From Bacillota bacterium (GTDB lineage: Bacteria > Bacillota > Sulfobacillia > RBS10-35 > JAJYVN01): a DNA stretch of 11,091 nucleotides. Numbering within the stretch: the stretch's first letter is position 1; each line of letters starts with the position of its first letter. The stretch spans positions 1 to 11,091 of the forward strand of contig JAJYVN010000078.1 of NCBI GenBank assembly GCA_021791995.1, given 5' to 3'. The notes under the pieces were generated by a model. That model worked only from the letters and a program-made list of their open reading frames with translations. It did not search any database and was not told where the DNA came from. This document shows, piece after piece, positions 1 through 6,496 of the stretch. The position numbers and the translations under genes were made by a program.

Positions 1-652
1 ACCCTGGGACCTGCGCCGCATAGGCGTCGACTGCGGCTGCGTAGGTTGAAAGCTCCGGCTGCGTGTAGGAGGAGTACCCCTGCTGTTTCTCTTCGCGGGC
101 GCGCTGGGCTCGAAGTTGATCAAATTCCTCCCGATGCCGAAAGGCATAATCAGCGATGTAACGCTCGACGGCCCCGATGCGAACACCCTCCCCTTCGGCG
201 TTCAGCACGCACCAGCCTTCGCACTGCTCCTCCCAGTTGCAGACCCGGCCGGTGCAGGCGGCCAGTGAGTCCTTTTCATAGTCGCACACGGCGGCGTCGA
301 GGATTTTCCCTTCCACCACCAAAGCGAGCCAGGTGGGGATGGGATTGTTATTGGGACAGCCGGAGATACAGGTGGGGTGCTTGCACAGGATGCATCGAGC
401 TGCCTCTGCACGCACCTCGTCGTCGGTCAGATAGCCCTGGGCTACCTCGTCAAATCCCTTGCGTGCTTCCACGGGCAGATGATGGACAGCCGTCATCGAC
501 CACTGATCGACATTTGGGAAGCCACGTTCCGCGAGGGTCGTATTCCGTGTTGCACCCGCCGAGGCTGGAACTGCACCACCCCTTCGCCGGTACCACATGC
601 GGCCGGCTTCCGTGTGGATCGCTTCCGGCTTCACTTCGTCGTCTTCTGCCAA
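1..652 (-). CDS. Glutamate synthase small subunit-like iron-sulfur flavoprotein, N-terminal part (runs off left edge)
   Basis: The minus-strand frame is open from a TTG at 652-650 to the window edge, giving 217 codons. Two cysteine clusters are visible: CxxCxxxxCxxxC at residues 87-99 (RCILCKHPTCISGCP) and CTGRVC...CEGWC at 133-148. This is the Fer4_20 domain, which carries two [4Fe-4S] clusters and precedes the FAD/NAD(P)-binding part in GltD, NfnB, SudA and dihydropyrimidine dehydrogenase. The flavin domain lies outside the window. The family passes electrons between NAD(P)H and a partner subunit. TTG is chosen because a TGA lies two codons upstream and a GGAGG (665-661) sits 8 nt before it. 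About 86 residues precede the first cysteine, more than in E. coli GltD as I recall it. GltD is the likeliest identity, but the fold alone cannot separate it from NfnB-, SudA- or PreT-type proteins. Confidence 0.8.
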   Translation of the reverse strand, partial: MAEDDEVKPEAIHTEAGRMWYRRRGGAVPASAGATRNTTLAERGFPNVDQWSMTAVHHLPVEARKGFDEVAQGYLTDDEVRAEAARCILCKHPTCISGCPNNNPIPTWLALVVEGKILDAAVCDYEKDSLAACTGRVCNWEEQCEGWCVLNAEGEGVRIGAVERYIADYAFRHREEFDQLRAQRAREEKQQGYSSYTQPELSTYAAAVDAYAAQVPG

Positions 653-736
653 GTGTCATTCCTCCCGACTGCCAAGCTCCTTCAGAGCCGTGCCCCATAC
701 AGCGAGTCTACCACCTCCGCTAAGGGCGCCGGTTCT

Positions 737-742
737 ATTGTA
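737..742 (-). promoter_or_regulatory. Putative -10 element for the GltD-like gene
   Basis: On the minus strand this hexamer reads TACAAT, 5 of 6 matches to TATAAT. A typical start point would be near 730, leaving a 5' leader of about 78 nt before the TTG. The -35 position (about 765-760) reads CCGCCG, which does not match, so the promoter may need an activator. See the palindrome at 765-778. Confidence 0.4.
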
Positions 743-764
743 CCGATCCATGGTAACTGCGGCG

Positions 765-778
765 GTGATCAAGATCAC
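765..778. promoter_or_regulatory. CRP/FNR-family-like operator (perfect 14-bp palindrome)
   Basis: GTGATCAAGATCAC is a perfect inverted repeat. It fits GTGA-N6-TCAC, the core bound by CRP and by Bacillus-type Fnr, and it also contains TGAT-N4-ATCA, the FNR core. It lies in the divergent region between the GltD-like gene and the ferredoxin. Its centre (771.5) is at -41.5 from the start point predicted from the TACAAT at 742-737. That is the class II activator position. Which regulator binds is unknown. Confidence 0.5.
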
Positions 779-865
779 TTCGCTCGAGTGCGGACGATCA
801 CGGCGGTCCTAGCCTGCTTTTTAGATACTGCGCATGTGCCGTTCAGGGCGGGGGGAGGGGTCGTC

Positions 866-1105
866 GTGATCTTTGTCATTGCTGAACCGTGTATCGGTGT
901 CAAGGACGCTTCGTGTGTGGAGGTGTGTCCCGTCAACTGCATTCATGAGGGGGCGGACCAGTTTTACATCGATCCGGATGAGTGCATTGGGTGCAGCGCG
1001 TGCGCGACGGTGTGTCCGGTCAACGCGATCTTTGATGAAGACGAGCTTCCGGCTGAGTGGAAGGAATACATCGAAAAGAACGCCGCATTCTTTCGACGCG
1101 GGTAA
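866..1105 (+). CDS. fdxA: 7Fe-8S type ferredoxin
   Basis: A 79-residue low-potential electron carrier of the Azotobacter FdI/FdxA type. The pattern C9-x7-C17-x3-CP (C21, P22) followed by C40-IGC-SAC-xxx-CP (C40, C43, C46, C50) is that of a 7Fe ferredoxin. C9, C17 and C50 should hold the [3Fe-4S] cluster; C21, C40, C43 and C46 the [4Fe-4S] cluster. C25 is an extra cysteine at a position where FdI also has one. The acidic tail is typical. The GTG at 866 is chosen because conserved sequence (FVIAEPCIGV) begins at once and a GGAGGGG (854-860) sits 5 nt upstream; the frame is open much further upstream but that part resembles no protein. The gene appears monocistronic. It could serve the neighbouring iron-sulfur flavoprotein, but that is inference. 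Confidence 0.92.
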   Translation: MIFVIAEPCIGVKDASCVEVCPVNCIHEGADQFYIDPDECIGCSACATVCPVNAIFDEDELPAEWKEYIEKNAAFFRRG

Positions 1106-1268
1106 GGTGAGGGCGGGCGGGTCCGACGCACGACCGGGCCCGTCGCCCACCGGATCGGCGCGGATGCTAGGCCGGTTGACGGCTGCCCGTTGGGTTCGCC
1201 GATCGATCGGTAAGCCAAGCAGGCGATGCCAATCCAATGGTGGGGCGCACCCCACCGGTGCGGGGGCA

Positions 1269-1298
1269 CTGGCGGTGTCCCTCGCTGTTGTGTATACT
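1269..1298 (+). promoter_or_regulatory. Putative pyr operon promoter
   Basis: TATACT at 1293-1298 is a 5 of 6 match to the -10 consensus. The only -35 candidate is CTGGCG at 1269-1274 (18-bp spacer), which is weak. Transcription would begin near 1305, about 10 nt before the PyrR-binding hairpin, and give a leader of about 145 nt before pyrR. Its position just upstream of a clear attenuator is the main support. Confidence 0.5.
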
Positions 1299-1314
1299 GA
1301 CTTTGGTTCGGGCA

Positions 1315-1345
1315 CCTTTAAGCGCGTCCAGTGAGACGAGCAAGG
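1315..1345 (+). promoter_or_regulatory. PyrR-binding RNA element (anti-antiterminator)
   Basis: The RNA has outer arms CCUU (1315-1318) and AAGG (1342-1345) and an inner stem-loop GUCCAGUGAGAC (1326-1337). This matches the PyrR-binding loop known from Bacillus pyr attenuators, where GUCC and GAGA-type residues are conserved. When UMP is plentiful, PyrR should stabilise this hairpin. The 5' arm also contains CGCGUC (1323-1328), which can instead pair with GACGCG (1385-1390), the 5' arm of the terminator. The hairpin and the antiterminator are therefore mutually exclusive. Confidence 0.82.
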
Positions 1346-1355
1346 AGCCGTGAAA

Positions 1356-1449
1356 ATGCAGTGGAGTTGGATGCACAAGGGCAAGACGCGTAGCCGCGAC
1401 CAAATCGCGGAGCGCGTCTTTTTTGTGTTCGGACGGGGGGCGAGTTGCC
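1356..1449 (+). other. Possible translated leader reading frame in the attenuator
   Basis: An ATG at 1356 follows AAGGAG (1342-1347) with an 8-nt gap, a better ribosome site than most in the window. The frame (MQWSWMHKGK...) stays open through the terminator and continues out of frame into pyrR, to 1658. The encoded sequence looks like no known protein. If used, it would be a regulatory leader, because its Shine-Dalgarno overlaps the 3' arm of the PyrR hairpin. The interval given covers only the part before pyrR. Confidence 0.25.
1383..1424 (+). terminator. Intrinsic terminator of the PyrR attenuator
   Basis: The outer stem AAGACGCG (1383-1390) pairs with CGCGTCTT (1413-1420). An inner stem CCGCGA (1394-1399) pairs with TCGCGG (1405-1410) around a CCAAA loop, with short unpaired bases between the stems. 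A run of six T (1419-1424) follows. It ends 25 nt before pyrR and should stop transcription when PyrR-UMP keeps the upstream anti-antiterminator folded. Confidence 0.88.
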
Positions 1450-2010
1450 GTGTCTTTGCGGGAGAAGGCCATCATCATGGATCGGTTGGCGATGGACCGG
1501 GCACTGCGGCGTATGGCCCACGAGATGGTCGAGCGTCTTCATGGAACGGACGAGCTGTGGCTGGTAGGCATCCGGCGCCGCGGTGTGCCGCTCGCCAAGC
1601 GTCTTGCGGCGGAAATCGAGGCCTTAGAAGGCAGTCGACCGGTGTTGGCGGAGCTTGATATCACCTTCTACCGTGACGACTTGAGCACCATTCGAGAGCG
1701 ACCTGTCCTGAGCAAGACGGTGATGCCGGGGGATCCGAGCGGCAAGCGGCTTTTGTTGGTGGACGATGTGCTGTATACGGGACGAACCGTGCGGGCGGCC
1801 TTGGATGCAGTGATGGATCTCGGTCGGCCCTCTCTGGTGCAGCTGGCGGTTCTGGTCGATCGCGGTCATCGGGAACTGCCGATTCGTGCGGACTATGTGG
1901 GCAAGAACGTTCCCACCGCACGTCGCGAGGTCATTGAAGTGCGTCTGGACGAGATCGACGGCCGCGACGAAGTGGCGATCATGGAGCGGGCAGGGCCTGA
2001 AAGTGAATAA
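1450..2010 (+). CDS. pyrR: PyrR, pyrimidine operon attenuation protein / uracil phosphoribosyltransferase
   Basis: A 186-residue protein, close to the roughly 180 of Bacillus PyrR. It binds UMP and pyr leader RNA to promote termination, and usually has a side activity making UMP from uracil and PRPP. The PRPP-binding motif VDDVLYTGRT is at residues 104-113. Other PyrR hallmarks are LVGIRRRGVPLAKRLA near 38-53, DITFYRDDL near 73-81, and the very conserved QLAVLVDRGHRELPIRADYVGKN. The GTG at 1450 is chosen because REKAIIMD aligns with the N-terminus of known PyrR and a G-run (1435-1440) lies 9 nt upstream. It is the first gene after its own attenuator, so it should be autoregulated. The gap to carA is 80 nt with its own promoter-like sequence. 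Confidence 0.95.
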   Translation: MSLREKAIIMDRLAMDRALRRMAHEMVERLHGTDELWLVGIRRRGVPLAKRLAAEIEALEGSRPVLAELDITFYRDDLSTIRERPVLSKTVMPGDPSGKRLLLVDDVLYTGRTVRAALDAVMDLGRPSLVQLAVLVDRGHRELPIRADYVGKNVPTARREVIEVRLDEIDGRDEVAIMERAGPESE

Positions 2011-2017
2011 GTATGCG
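2004..2017. promoter_or_regulatory. ArgR/AhrC-box-like sequence 1
   Basis: TGAATAAGTATGCG matches 12 of 14 positions of an ARG-box core TGAAT-WWWW-ATKCA. It overlaps the last codons and stop of pyrR, so coding constraint may explain part of the match. Its centre is 31 bp, about three helical turns, from the second box. Confidence 0.3.
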
Positions 2018-2033
2018 TGAAATGCCGACTTCA

Positions 2034-2063
2034 TTGCATAATGATGCATTGTTTCTGTATAAT
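2034..2063 (+). promoter_or_regulatory. Internal promoter upstream of carA
   Basis: TATAAT at 2058-2063 is a perfect -10 hexamer. TTGCAT at 2034-2039 is a partial -35, separated by 18 bp. The stretch 2030-2066 is clearly A+T-rich within a G+C-rich window, as expected of a promoter. Transcription would begin near 2070, about 20 nt before carA, and would bypass the PyrR attenuator. Confidence 0.55.
2035..2048. promoter_or_regulatory. ArgR/AhrC-box-like palindrome 2
   Basis: TGCAT-AATG-ATGCA is an inverted repeat with 5-bp arms. It matches the ARG-box core TGAAT-WWWW-ATKCA at 12 of 14 positions when K is G or T. It sits over the -35 region of the internal carA promoter, where bound ArgR would block RNA polymerase. 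The match is modest and the regulator is not in the window. Confidence 0.35.
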
Positions 2064-2090
2064 TAGCGCTGGCGATGAGGGGGGATTGCG

Positions 2091-3203
2091 GTGCGCGGGG
2101 TTCTGGTGCTCGAGGATGGAGTAAGCTTCGTTGGTCAGGCAGTGGGGGATACGACCGCGGGGGCGTTGGGTGAAGTTGTATTCAACACGGGCATGACGGG
2201 GTACCAGGAGGTATTGACCGATCCCTCGTATGCGGGGCAGATCGTGACCATGACGTATCCCCTGATCGGGAACTATGGTGTGGATCCGGCAGAGAGCGAG
2301 TCGCGCCGCCCGTGGGTGAGCGGCTTCATTTTCCGTGAAAACTGTGTCGAACCGAGTCACTGGGGGCAGCGAAATCCGCTCGGAACGTACCTGCGGGAGA
2401 ACGGGATCTGTGGTCTAGTGGGTATCGATACCCGTGCGTTGACTCGCCACCTGCGACGAGCGGGGACGCTGCGTGGTGCGCTGGGGGCGGGCGACGATGT
2501 GAACGTCGCGGCCTGTGCGGAGCGGGCCCGGCAGTGGCAGCCCGCCGGTCTGGTCGCGCGTGTGACTAGTGCGGAGCGAGTGCTCAGCGAGGGTTCTCCG
2601 AAGCTCGTTCTGATTGACTACGGGGCGAAGGAGAACATTGCCCGTTCGCTGATGGCCCTCGGGGCTGGTGTGCGGGTTGTGCCTGCGCACTATCGCGCGG
2701 CGGAGATCCTGCGGTTGCGTCCGGATGGGGTTGTTTTGAGCAATGGTCCGGGGGACCCTCGGGATGTGGGTGGGGCGCCGGAGACGATTGCTGCCCTTCT
2801 CGCGGCCGGGGTACCGCTCTTTGGGATCTGCATGGGCCATCAGTTGCTGGGTCTTGCCCTCGGAGGGAAGACCGAGAAGATGCTCTTCGGTCACCGTGGT
2901 GTCAATCATCCGGTGATCGACCTCCGCACGGGGGCTGGGGTGATCACGACGCAGAACCACGGATACACCCTCGTTGAGGAGAGCCTGGATCCGAACGTGG
3001 TTGAGGTGACGCACAAGAACCTGAACGATGGAACGGTGGAGGGGATTCGGCACCGTTTCCTCCCCGCGTTCTCGGTGCAGTATCATCCGGAGGCCTGTCC
3101 TGGTCCTGCCGATTCCCATTCCCTGTTCGGGGAGTTCGTGCTTGCCTGCCGCAACGGTAATGCCGCCCTCTCCCATGCATCCGGGTACGGCGCCCTTGTC
3201 TAG
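2091..3203 (+). CDS. carA: Carbamoyl-phosphate synthase small subunit (glutaminase)
   Basis: A 370-residue glutamine amidotransferase subunit that hydrolyses glutamine and passes ammonia to CarB. The N-terminal CPSase small-chain domain (about 1-130) carries the usual VVFNTGMTGYQEVLTDPSYAG segment. The class I glutamine amidotransferase domain covers about 170-360, with the nucleophile C247 in FGICMGHQ and the catalytic pair H332 and E334 in QYHPE. The GTG at 2091 is supported by GAGGGGGG (2077-2084) 6 nt upstream and by the immediate start of conserved sequence (RGVLVLEDG). It lies 80 nt after pyrR and 38 nt before carB. In classical Bacillus operons pyrB and pyrC stand between pyrR and this gene; here they are missing. 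Some lineages call it pyrAA. Confidence 0.96.
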   Translation: MRGVLVLEDGVSFVGQAVGDTTAGALGEVVFNTGMTGYQEVLTDPSYAGQIVTMTYPLIGNYGVDPAESESRRPWVSGFIFRENCVEPSHWGQRNPLGTYLRENGICGLVGIDTRALTRHLRRAGTLRGALGAGDDVNVAACAERARQWQPAGLVARVTSAERVLSEGSPKLVLIDYGAKENIARSLMALGAGVRVVPAHYRAAEILRLRPDGVVLSNGPGDPRDVGGAPETIAALLAAGVPLFGICMGHQLLGLALGGKTEKMLFGHRGVNHPVIDLRTGAGVITTQNHGYTLVEESLDPNVVEVTHKNLNDGTVEGIRHRFLPAFSVQYHPEACPGPADSHSLFGEFVLACRNGNAALSHASGYGALV

Positions 3204-3241
3204 CGCCCGTAGTGTCTCGATCCATGGGAAGGGGGAGCACC

Positions 3242-6200
3242 ATGCCACGCCGCGCCGATTTGCACAAGGTGATGGTGATTGGTTCCGGCCCCATCGTTAT
3301 TGGCCAGGCAGCTGAGTTTGATTATGCAGGAACGCAGGCCTGCCAATCCCTCCGCGAGGAAGGGCTGGAGGTTGTGCTGCTCAACAGTAATCCCGCGACG
3401 ATCATGACCGATGCCGAGATTGCGGATCGGGTCTACCTCGAACCACTTTCGGTGGAGCGGGCGGAGGCTGTGATTGCCCGGGAGCGACCGCAAGGCCTCC
3501 TGGCGGGTCTCGGCGGTCAGGTCGGCCTCAATCTGGCGGTGGCCCTGCACGATGCCGGGGTGCTCGAGCGTTACGATGTGGAGTTGCTGGGGACGCCGCT
3601 TTCCGGCATCCGGCAAGCGGAGGACCGCGAAGAGTTCAAGAAAGCCATGCACCGGATCGGAGAGCCGGTCCCGGAATCGCAGACCGTCCATACGGTGGAG
3701 GAGGCGGAGGCCTTTGCTCGCCGGATTGGTTTTCCGCTTATCGTCCGTCCGGCCTATACCCTCGGCGGTAGCGGGGGGGGATTTGCCCATACGCGGGAGG
3801 AACTGGCCGCGGTGGTGCGGCGGGGACTCCGCCAGAGCCCCATCGGGCAGTGTCTAATCGAGCGGTCGATCTATGGTTGGAAAGAGATCGAGTATGAGGT
3901 GATGCGCGATAGCCAAGGGCGTTGCATCACCGTCTGCAATATGGAGAATTTCGATCCAGTTGGCGTGCATACCGGCGACTCGATTGTGGTGGCACCGAGT
4001 CAGACCCTGTCGGACCGGGATTACCAGCGCCTGCGCAAGGCATCGCTGCATATCATTGATTCCTTGAGGATTGCGGGTGGGTGCAATGTTCAGTTGGCCG
4101 CGGACCCGAAGAGCGACCGCTACTACGTGATCGAGGTGAACCCGCGTGTCAGTCGCTCTTCAGCGCTTGCCAGTAAAGCGACCGGGTATCCCATCGCCAA
4201 GGTCGCGGCCAAGATCGCGATTGGCCTCGGCTTGGATGAGATCCGGAACCCTGTGACGGGTTCCACCTTCGCCTTCTTCGAGCCCACGCTGGATTACGTG
4301 GTGCTGAAGATTCCGCGATGGCCCTTCGATAAGTTTGGTCGTGCGGATCGCCAACTCGGTACGCAGATGAAGGCGACCGGTGAAGTCATGGCCATTGACC
4401 GCACCTTTAACGGGGCGTTGCAAAAAGCAATCCGTTCGTTGGATGGTACTTCCGCAGGGCTGCGGTTGCCGGAGGCGGCGCTGGCGAGCGATGACGCGCT
4501 ACGGCAGTCCCTCCGACCCGGGGATGATCGGCGCCTGCTCCTTTTGCTCGAGGCGCTACGCCGGGGATGGGATACGGAGGAGTTGGCGACCCACACGGCG
4601 ATCGATCCGTGGTTTCTGCATCAGCTAGAGCGGCTCGTGGCGCTCGAGCGCGAGATGGAACGCCGTGCTGGGGAGATCCTTTTGGATGCCCCGACCCTGC
4701 GTCGGATCAAGGCGGAGGGGTTTTGCGACCAGCAGATTGCGGAAGCCCTCGGGATGACCGCCTCGGAGGTGCGCCAGGCGCGGGAGGCAAGGGAAGTCCG
4801 TCCCGTCTACAAGATGGTCGACACCTGCGCGGCAGAGTTTGAGGCAGTTACTCCCTATTTCTATTCCTGCTACGACGCGGAAAACGAAGCGATCCCCTCG
4901 GACCGGCCGAAGGTGCTGGTGCTGGGCTCCGGTCCGATCCGGATCGGGCAGGGGATCGAGTTCGACTACGGTTCGGTGCATGCGGTTTGGGGACTGCGTG
5001 AGGCGGGTTATGAGGCGATTATCATCAATAACAACCCCGAGACCGTCAGCACCGACTTCAACACCGCTGACCGCCTCTACTTCGAGCCGCTCACCTTTGA
5101 AGATGTGATGAATGTCATCGAATGTGAACACCCGATGGGAGTGATCGCCCAGTTTGGCGGCCAGACGGCGATCAATCTGGCTGGACCGCTGGCTGCGGCA
5201 GGGGTTCACATCCTTGGTACCGATGTAGCAGGTATCGATGCGGCAGAGGATCGGGGCCGCTTCGATGCGCTCTTGGAGCGGCTTGGTATCCCTCGCCCTG
5301 CGGGGGGATCAGCCTCCTCCTTGCAGGATGCCCTGGCCGTCGCGGATCGGGTGGGGTATCCGATTCTGGTTCGTCCCTCCTATGTCCTCGGAGGGCGCGC
5401 GATGGAGATTTGCTACAGCGCCGAAGACCTGAGGGCCTACGTGGAGGCGGCGGTTCTGGTAAGTGCGGCGCATCCGGTCTTGGTCGACCGATATGTTTCG
5501 GGGCGCGAGGTGGAAGTGGACGCTGTCTCCGATGGCGACTCGGTGCTGGTGGCCGGGGTGCTGGAGCATGTGGAGCGGGCCGGAGTGCACTCGGGGGATT
5601 CGATCGCGATCTACCCGCCCCAGTCGTTGGATGCGGAGACGCTGGCGACGATCGAGCGCTATACGCTCGAGATGGCGCGTGGGTTGGGCGTTCGCGGTCT
5701 GATGAATGTGCAGTATGTTGTTGCCGAGGAGCCGGATGGACGGACACGGACCTACGTGTTGGAAGTCAATCCACGCAGTTCACGGACGGTGCCCTTCCTC
5801 ACCAAGGTGACCGGGGTTCCGCTGGCGCGCATCGCTGTTCGGACCCTTTTGGGGCAGTCCCTTCGCGCACAGGGGTACATGGCGGAGATCACGCACAGTC
5901 CCAATCCGCCGTACGTGGCTGCAAAGCTTCCGGTCTTCTCCTGGAGCAAGCTCACCGGAGTGGACACCGCCCTCGGTCCCGAGATGAAGTCCACCGGTGA
6001 GGTGATGGGGATCGGTGCCACACTCGGGGAGGCACTGGCCAAGGGCTTTGTTGCCTGTGGTATTCCGCTCCCAAAGGCCGGGAGCCGTGCCCTCTGTATG
6101 ATTGCCGACCGCGACAAGGAGGAAGCGTTACCGCTCCTTACGCGGTTGCATCGCTTGGGCGTACAGATCATTGCCACTGAAGGTACGGGGCATCTCCTGG

Positions 6201-6487
6201 CTCAGGCCGGGATCCCGAGCGAGCCGGTACGGAAGATCGAGGAGGGAGCACCGAACGTTCTTGATTTGATTCGCGATGGCGGGGCTGACCTGGTGCTCAA
6301 CACGCTCACGCGCGGTCGGCGGGCTGAACGGGATGGGTTTCAGGTGCGCCGAGCGGCGGTGGAGTTGGGGATTCCCTGCCTTACCTCCCTGGATACCTTT
6401 TCCGCGCTGCTGGCCGCTGTCGAGGCTGGTCCACAGGCGGTTGTCAGTACTTGGGCATTGCAGGAGTATGGGAAGCATTCCGGATGA
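3242..6487 (+). CDS. carB: Carbamoyl-phosphate synthase large subunit
   Basis: A 1081-residue ATP-dependent synthase (E. coli CarB has 1073) making carbamoyl phosphate from bicarbonate, CarA-derived ammonia and two ATP. Both homologous halves are present. GSGPIVIGQAAEFDYAG opens the first; its phosphate loop GGSGGG is near residue 175 and metal ligands E298 and N300 lie in EVNPRVSRSS. An oligomerisation region covers about 400-550 and includes VDTCAAEFEA near 526. GSGPIRIGQGIEFDYG opens the second half at about 562, with EVNPRSSRTVPF near 840. The C-terminal MGS-like allosteric domain (about 945-1081) contains NTLTRG and PCLTSLDT, as in Gram-positive enzymes. The ATG at 3242 has a GGGGGAG Shine-Dalgarno (3231-3237); an upstream in-frame ATG at 3224 is less well placed. 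pyrF follows after 9 nt. Confidence 0.97.
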   Translation: MPRRADLHKVMVIGSGPIVIGQAAEFDYAGTQACQSLREEGLEVVLLNSNPATIMTDAEIADRVYLEPLSVERAEAVIARERPQGLLAGLGGQVGLNLAVALHDAGVLERYDVELLGTPLSGIRQAEDREEFKKAMHRIGEPVPESQTVHTVEEAEAFARRIGFPLIVRPAYTLGGSGGGFAHTREELAAVVRRGLRQSPIGQCLIERSIYGWKEIEYEVMRDSQGRCITVCNMENFDPVGVHTGDSIVVAPSQTLSDRDYQRLRKASLHIIDSLRIAGGCNVQLAADPKSDRYYVIEVNPRVSRSSALASKATGYPIAKVAAKIAIGLGLDEIRNPVTGSTFAFFEPTLDYVVLKIPRWPFDKFGRADRQLGTQMKATGEVMAIDRTFNGALQKAIRSLDGTSAGLRLPEAALASDDALRQSLRPGDDRRLLLLLEALRRGWDTEELATHTAIDPWFLHQLERLVALEREMERRAGEILLDAPTLRRIKAEGFCDQQIAEALGMTASEVRQAREAREVRPVYKMVDTCAAEFEAVTPYFYSCYDAENEAIPSDRPKVLVLGSGPIRIGQGIEFDYGSVHAVWGLREAGYEAIIINNNPETVSTDFNTADRLYFEPLTFEDVMNVIECEHPMGVIAQFGGQTAINLAGPLAAAGVHILGTDVAGIDAAEDRGRFDALLERLGIPRPAGGSASSLQDALAVADRVGYPILVRPSYVLGGRAMEICYSAEDLRAYVEAAVLVSAAHPVLVDRYVSGREVEVDAVSDGDSVLVAGVLEHVERAGVHSGDSIAIYPPQSLDAETLATIERYTLEMARGLGVRGLMNVQYVVAEEPDGRTRTYVLEVNPRSSRTVPFLTKVTGVPLARIAVRTLLGQSLRAQGYMAEITHSPNPPYVAAKLPVFSWSKLTGVDTALGPEMKSTGEVMGIGATLGEALAKGFVACGIPLPKAGSRALCMIADRDKEEALPLLTRLHRLGVQIIATEGTGHLLAQAGIPSEPVRKIEEGAPNVLDLIRDGGADLVLNTLTRGRRAERDGFQVRRAAVELGIPCLTSLDTFSALLAAVEAGPQAVVSTWALQEYGKHSG

Positions 6488-6496
6488 GGGGGCCGC

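Larger units (their letters stand above)
653..865. other. Divergent intergenic region
   Basis: This 213-bp stretch separates the minus-strand GltD-like gene from the plus-strand ferredoxin. It holds the GltD-side Shine-Dalgarno (661-665), the TACAAT -10 candidate (742-737), the CRP/FNR-like palindrome (765-778) and, for the ferredoxin, only a weak -10 candidate, GATACT at 824-829, with no clear -35. The ferredoxin Shine-Dalgarno is the G-rich run at 851-860. Open frames crossing this region have no recognisable protein content. Confidence 0.6.
1106..1449. other. Intergenic region with pyr promoter and attenuator
   Basis: There is no gene in these 344 bases. The first part (1106-1265) is G+C-rich and holds a 7-bp hairpin GGTGGGG-CGCA-CCCCACC at 1239-1256 with no T-run, so it is a doubtful ferredoxin terminator. 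The second part holds the pyr promoter and the PyrR-controlled leader, listed separately. Confidence 0.7.

Noticed and set aside
46..723. A 225-codon plus-strand open frame
   Set aside because: It is the antisense shadow of the GltD-like gene, whose cysteine clusters are unmistakable; the plus-strand translation is arginine- and proline-rich and unrecognisable.
377..865. Upstream extension of the ferredoxin frame
   Set aside because: The frame is open but overlaps the GltD-like gene on the other strand, and its translation has no ferredoxin-like content. Conserved sequence starts at the GTG at 866, which has a Shine-Dalgarno.
1239..1256. Hairpin GGTGGGG-CGCA-CCCCACC as ferredoxin terminator
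   Set aside because: The stem is good, but there is no T-run and it lies 134 nt after the stop codon, so I cannot support terminator function.
3212..3241. Earlier starts for carB
   Set aside because: Residues before the ATG at 3242 do not resemble CarB, and the Shine-Dalgarno GGGGGAG (3231-3237) would then lie inside the coding sequence.
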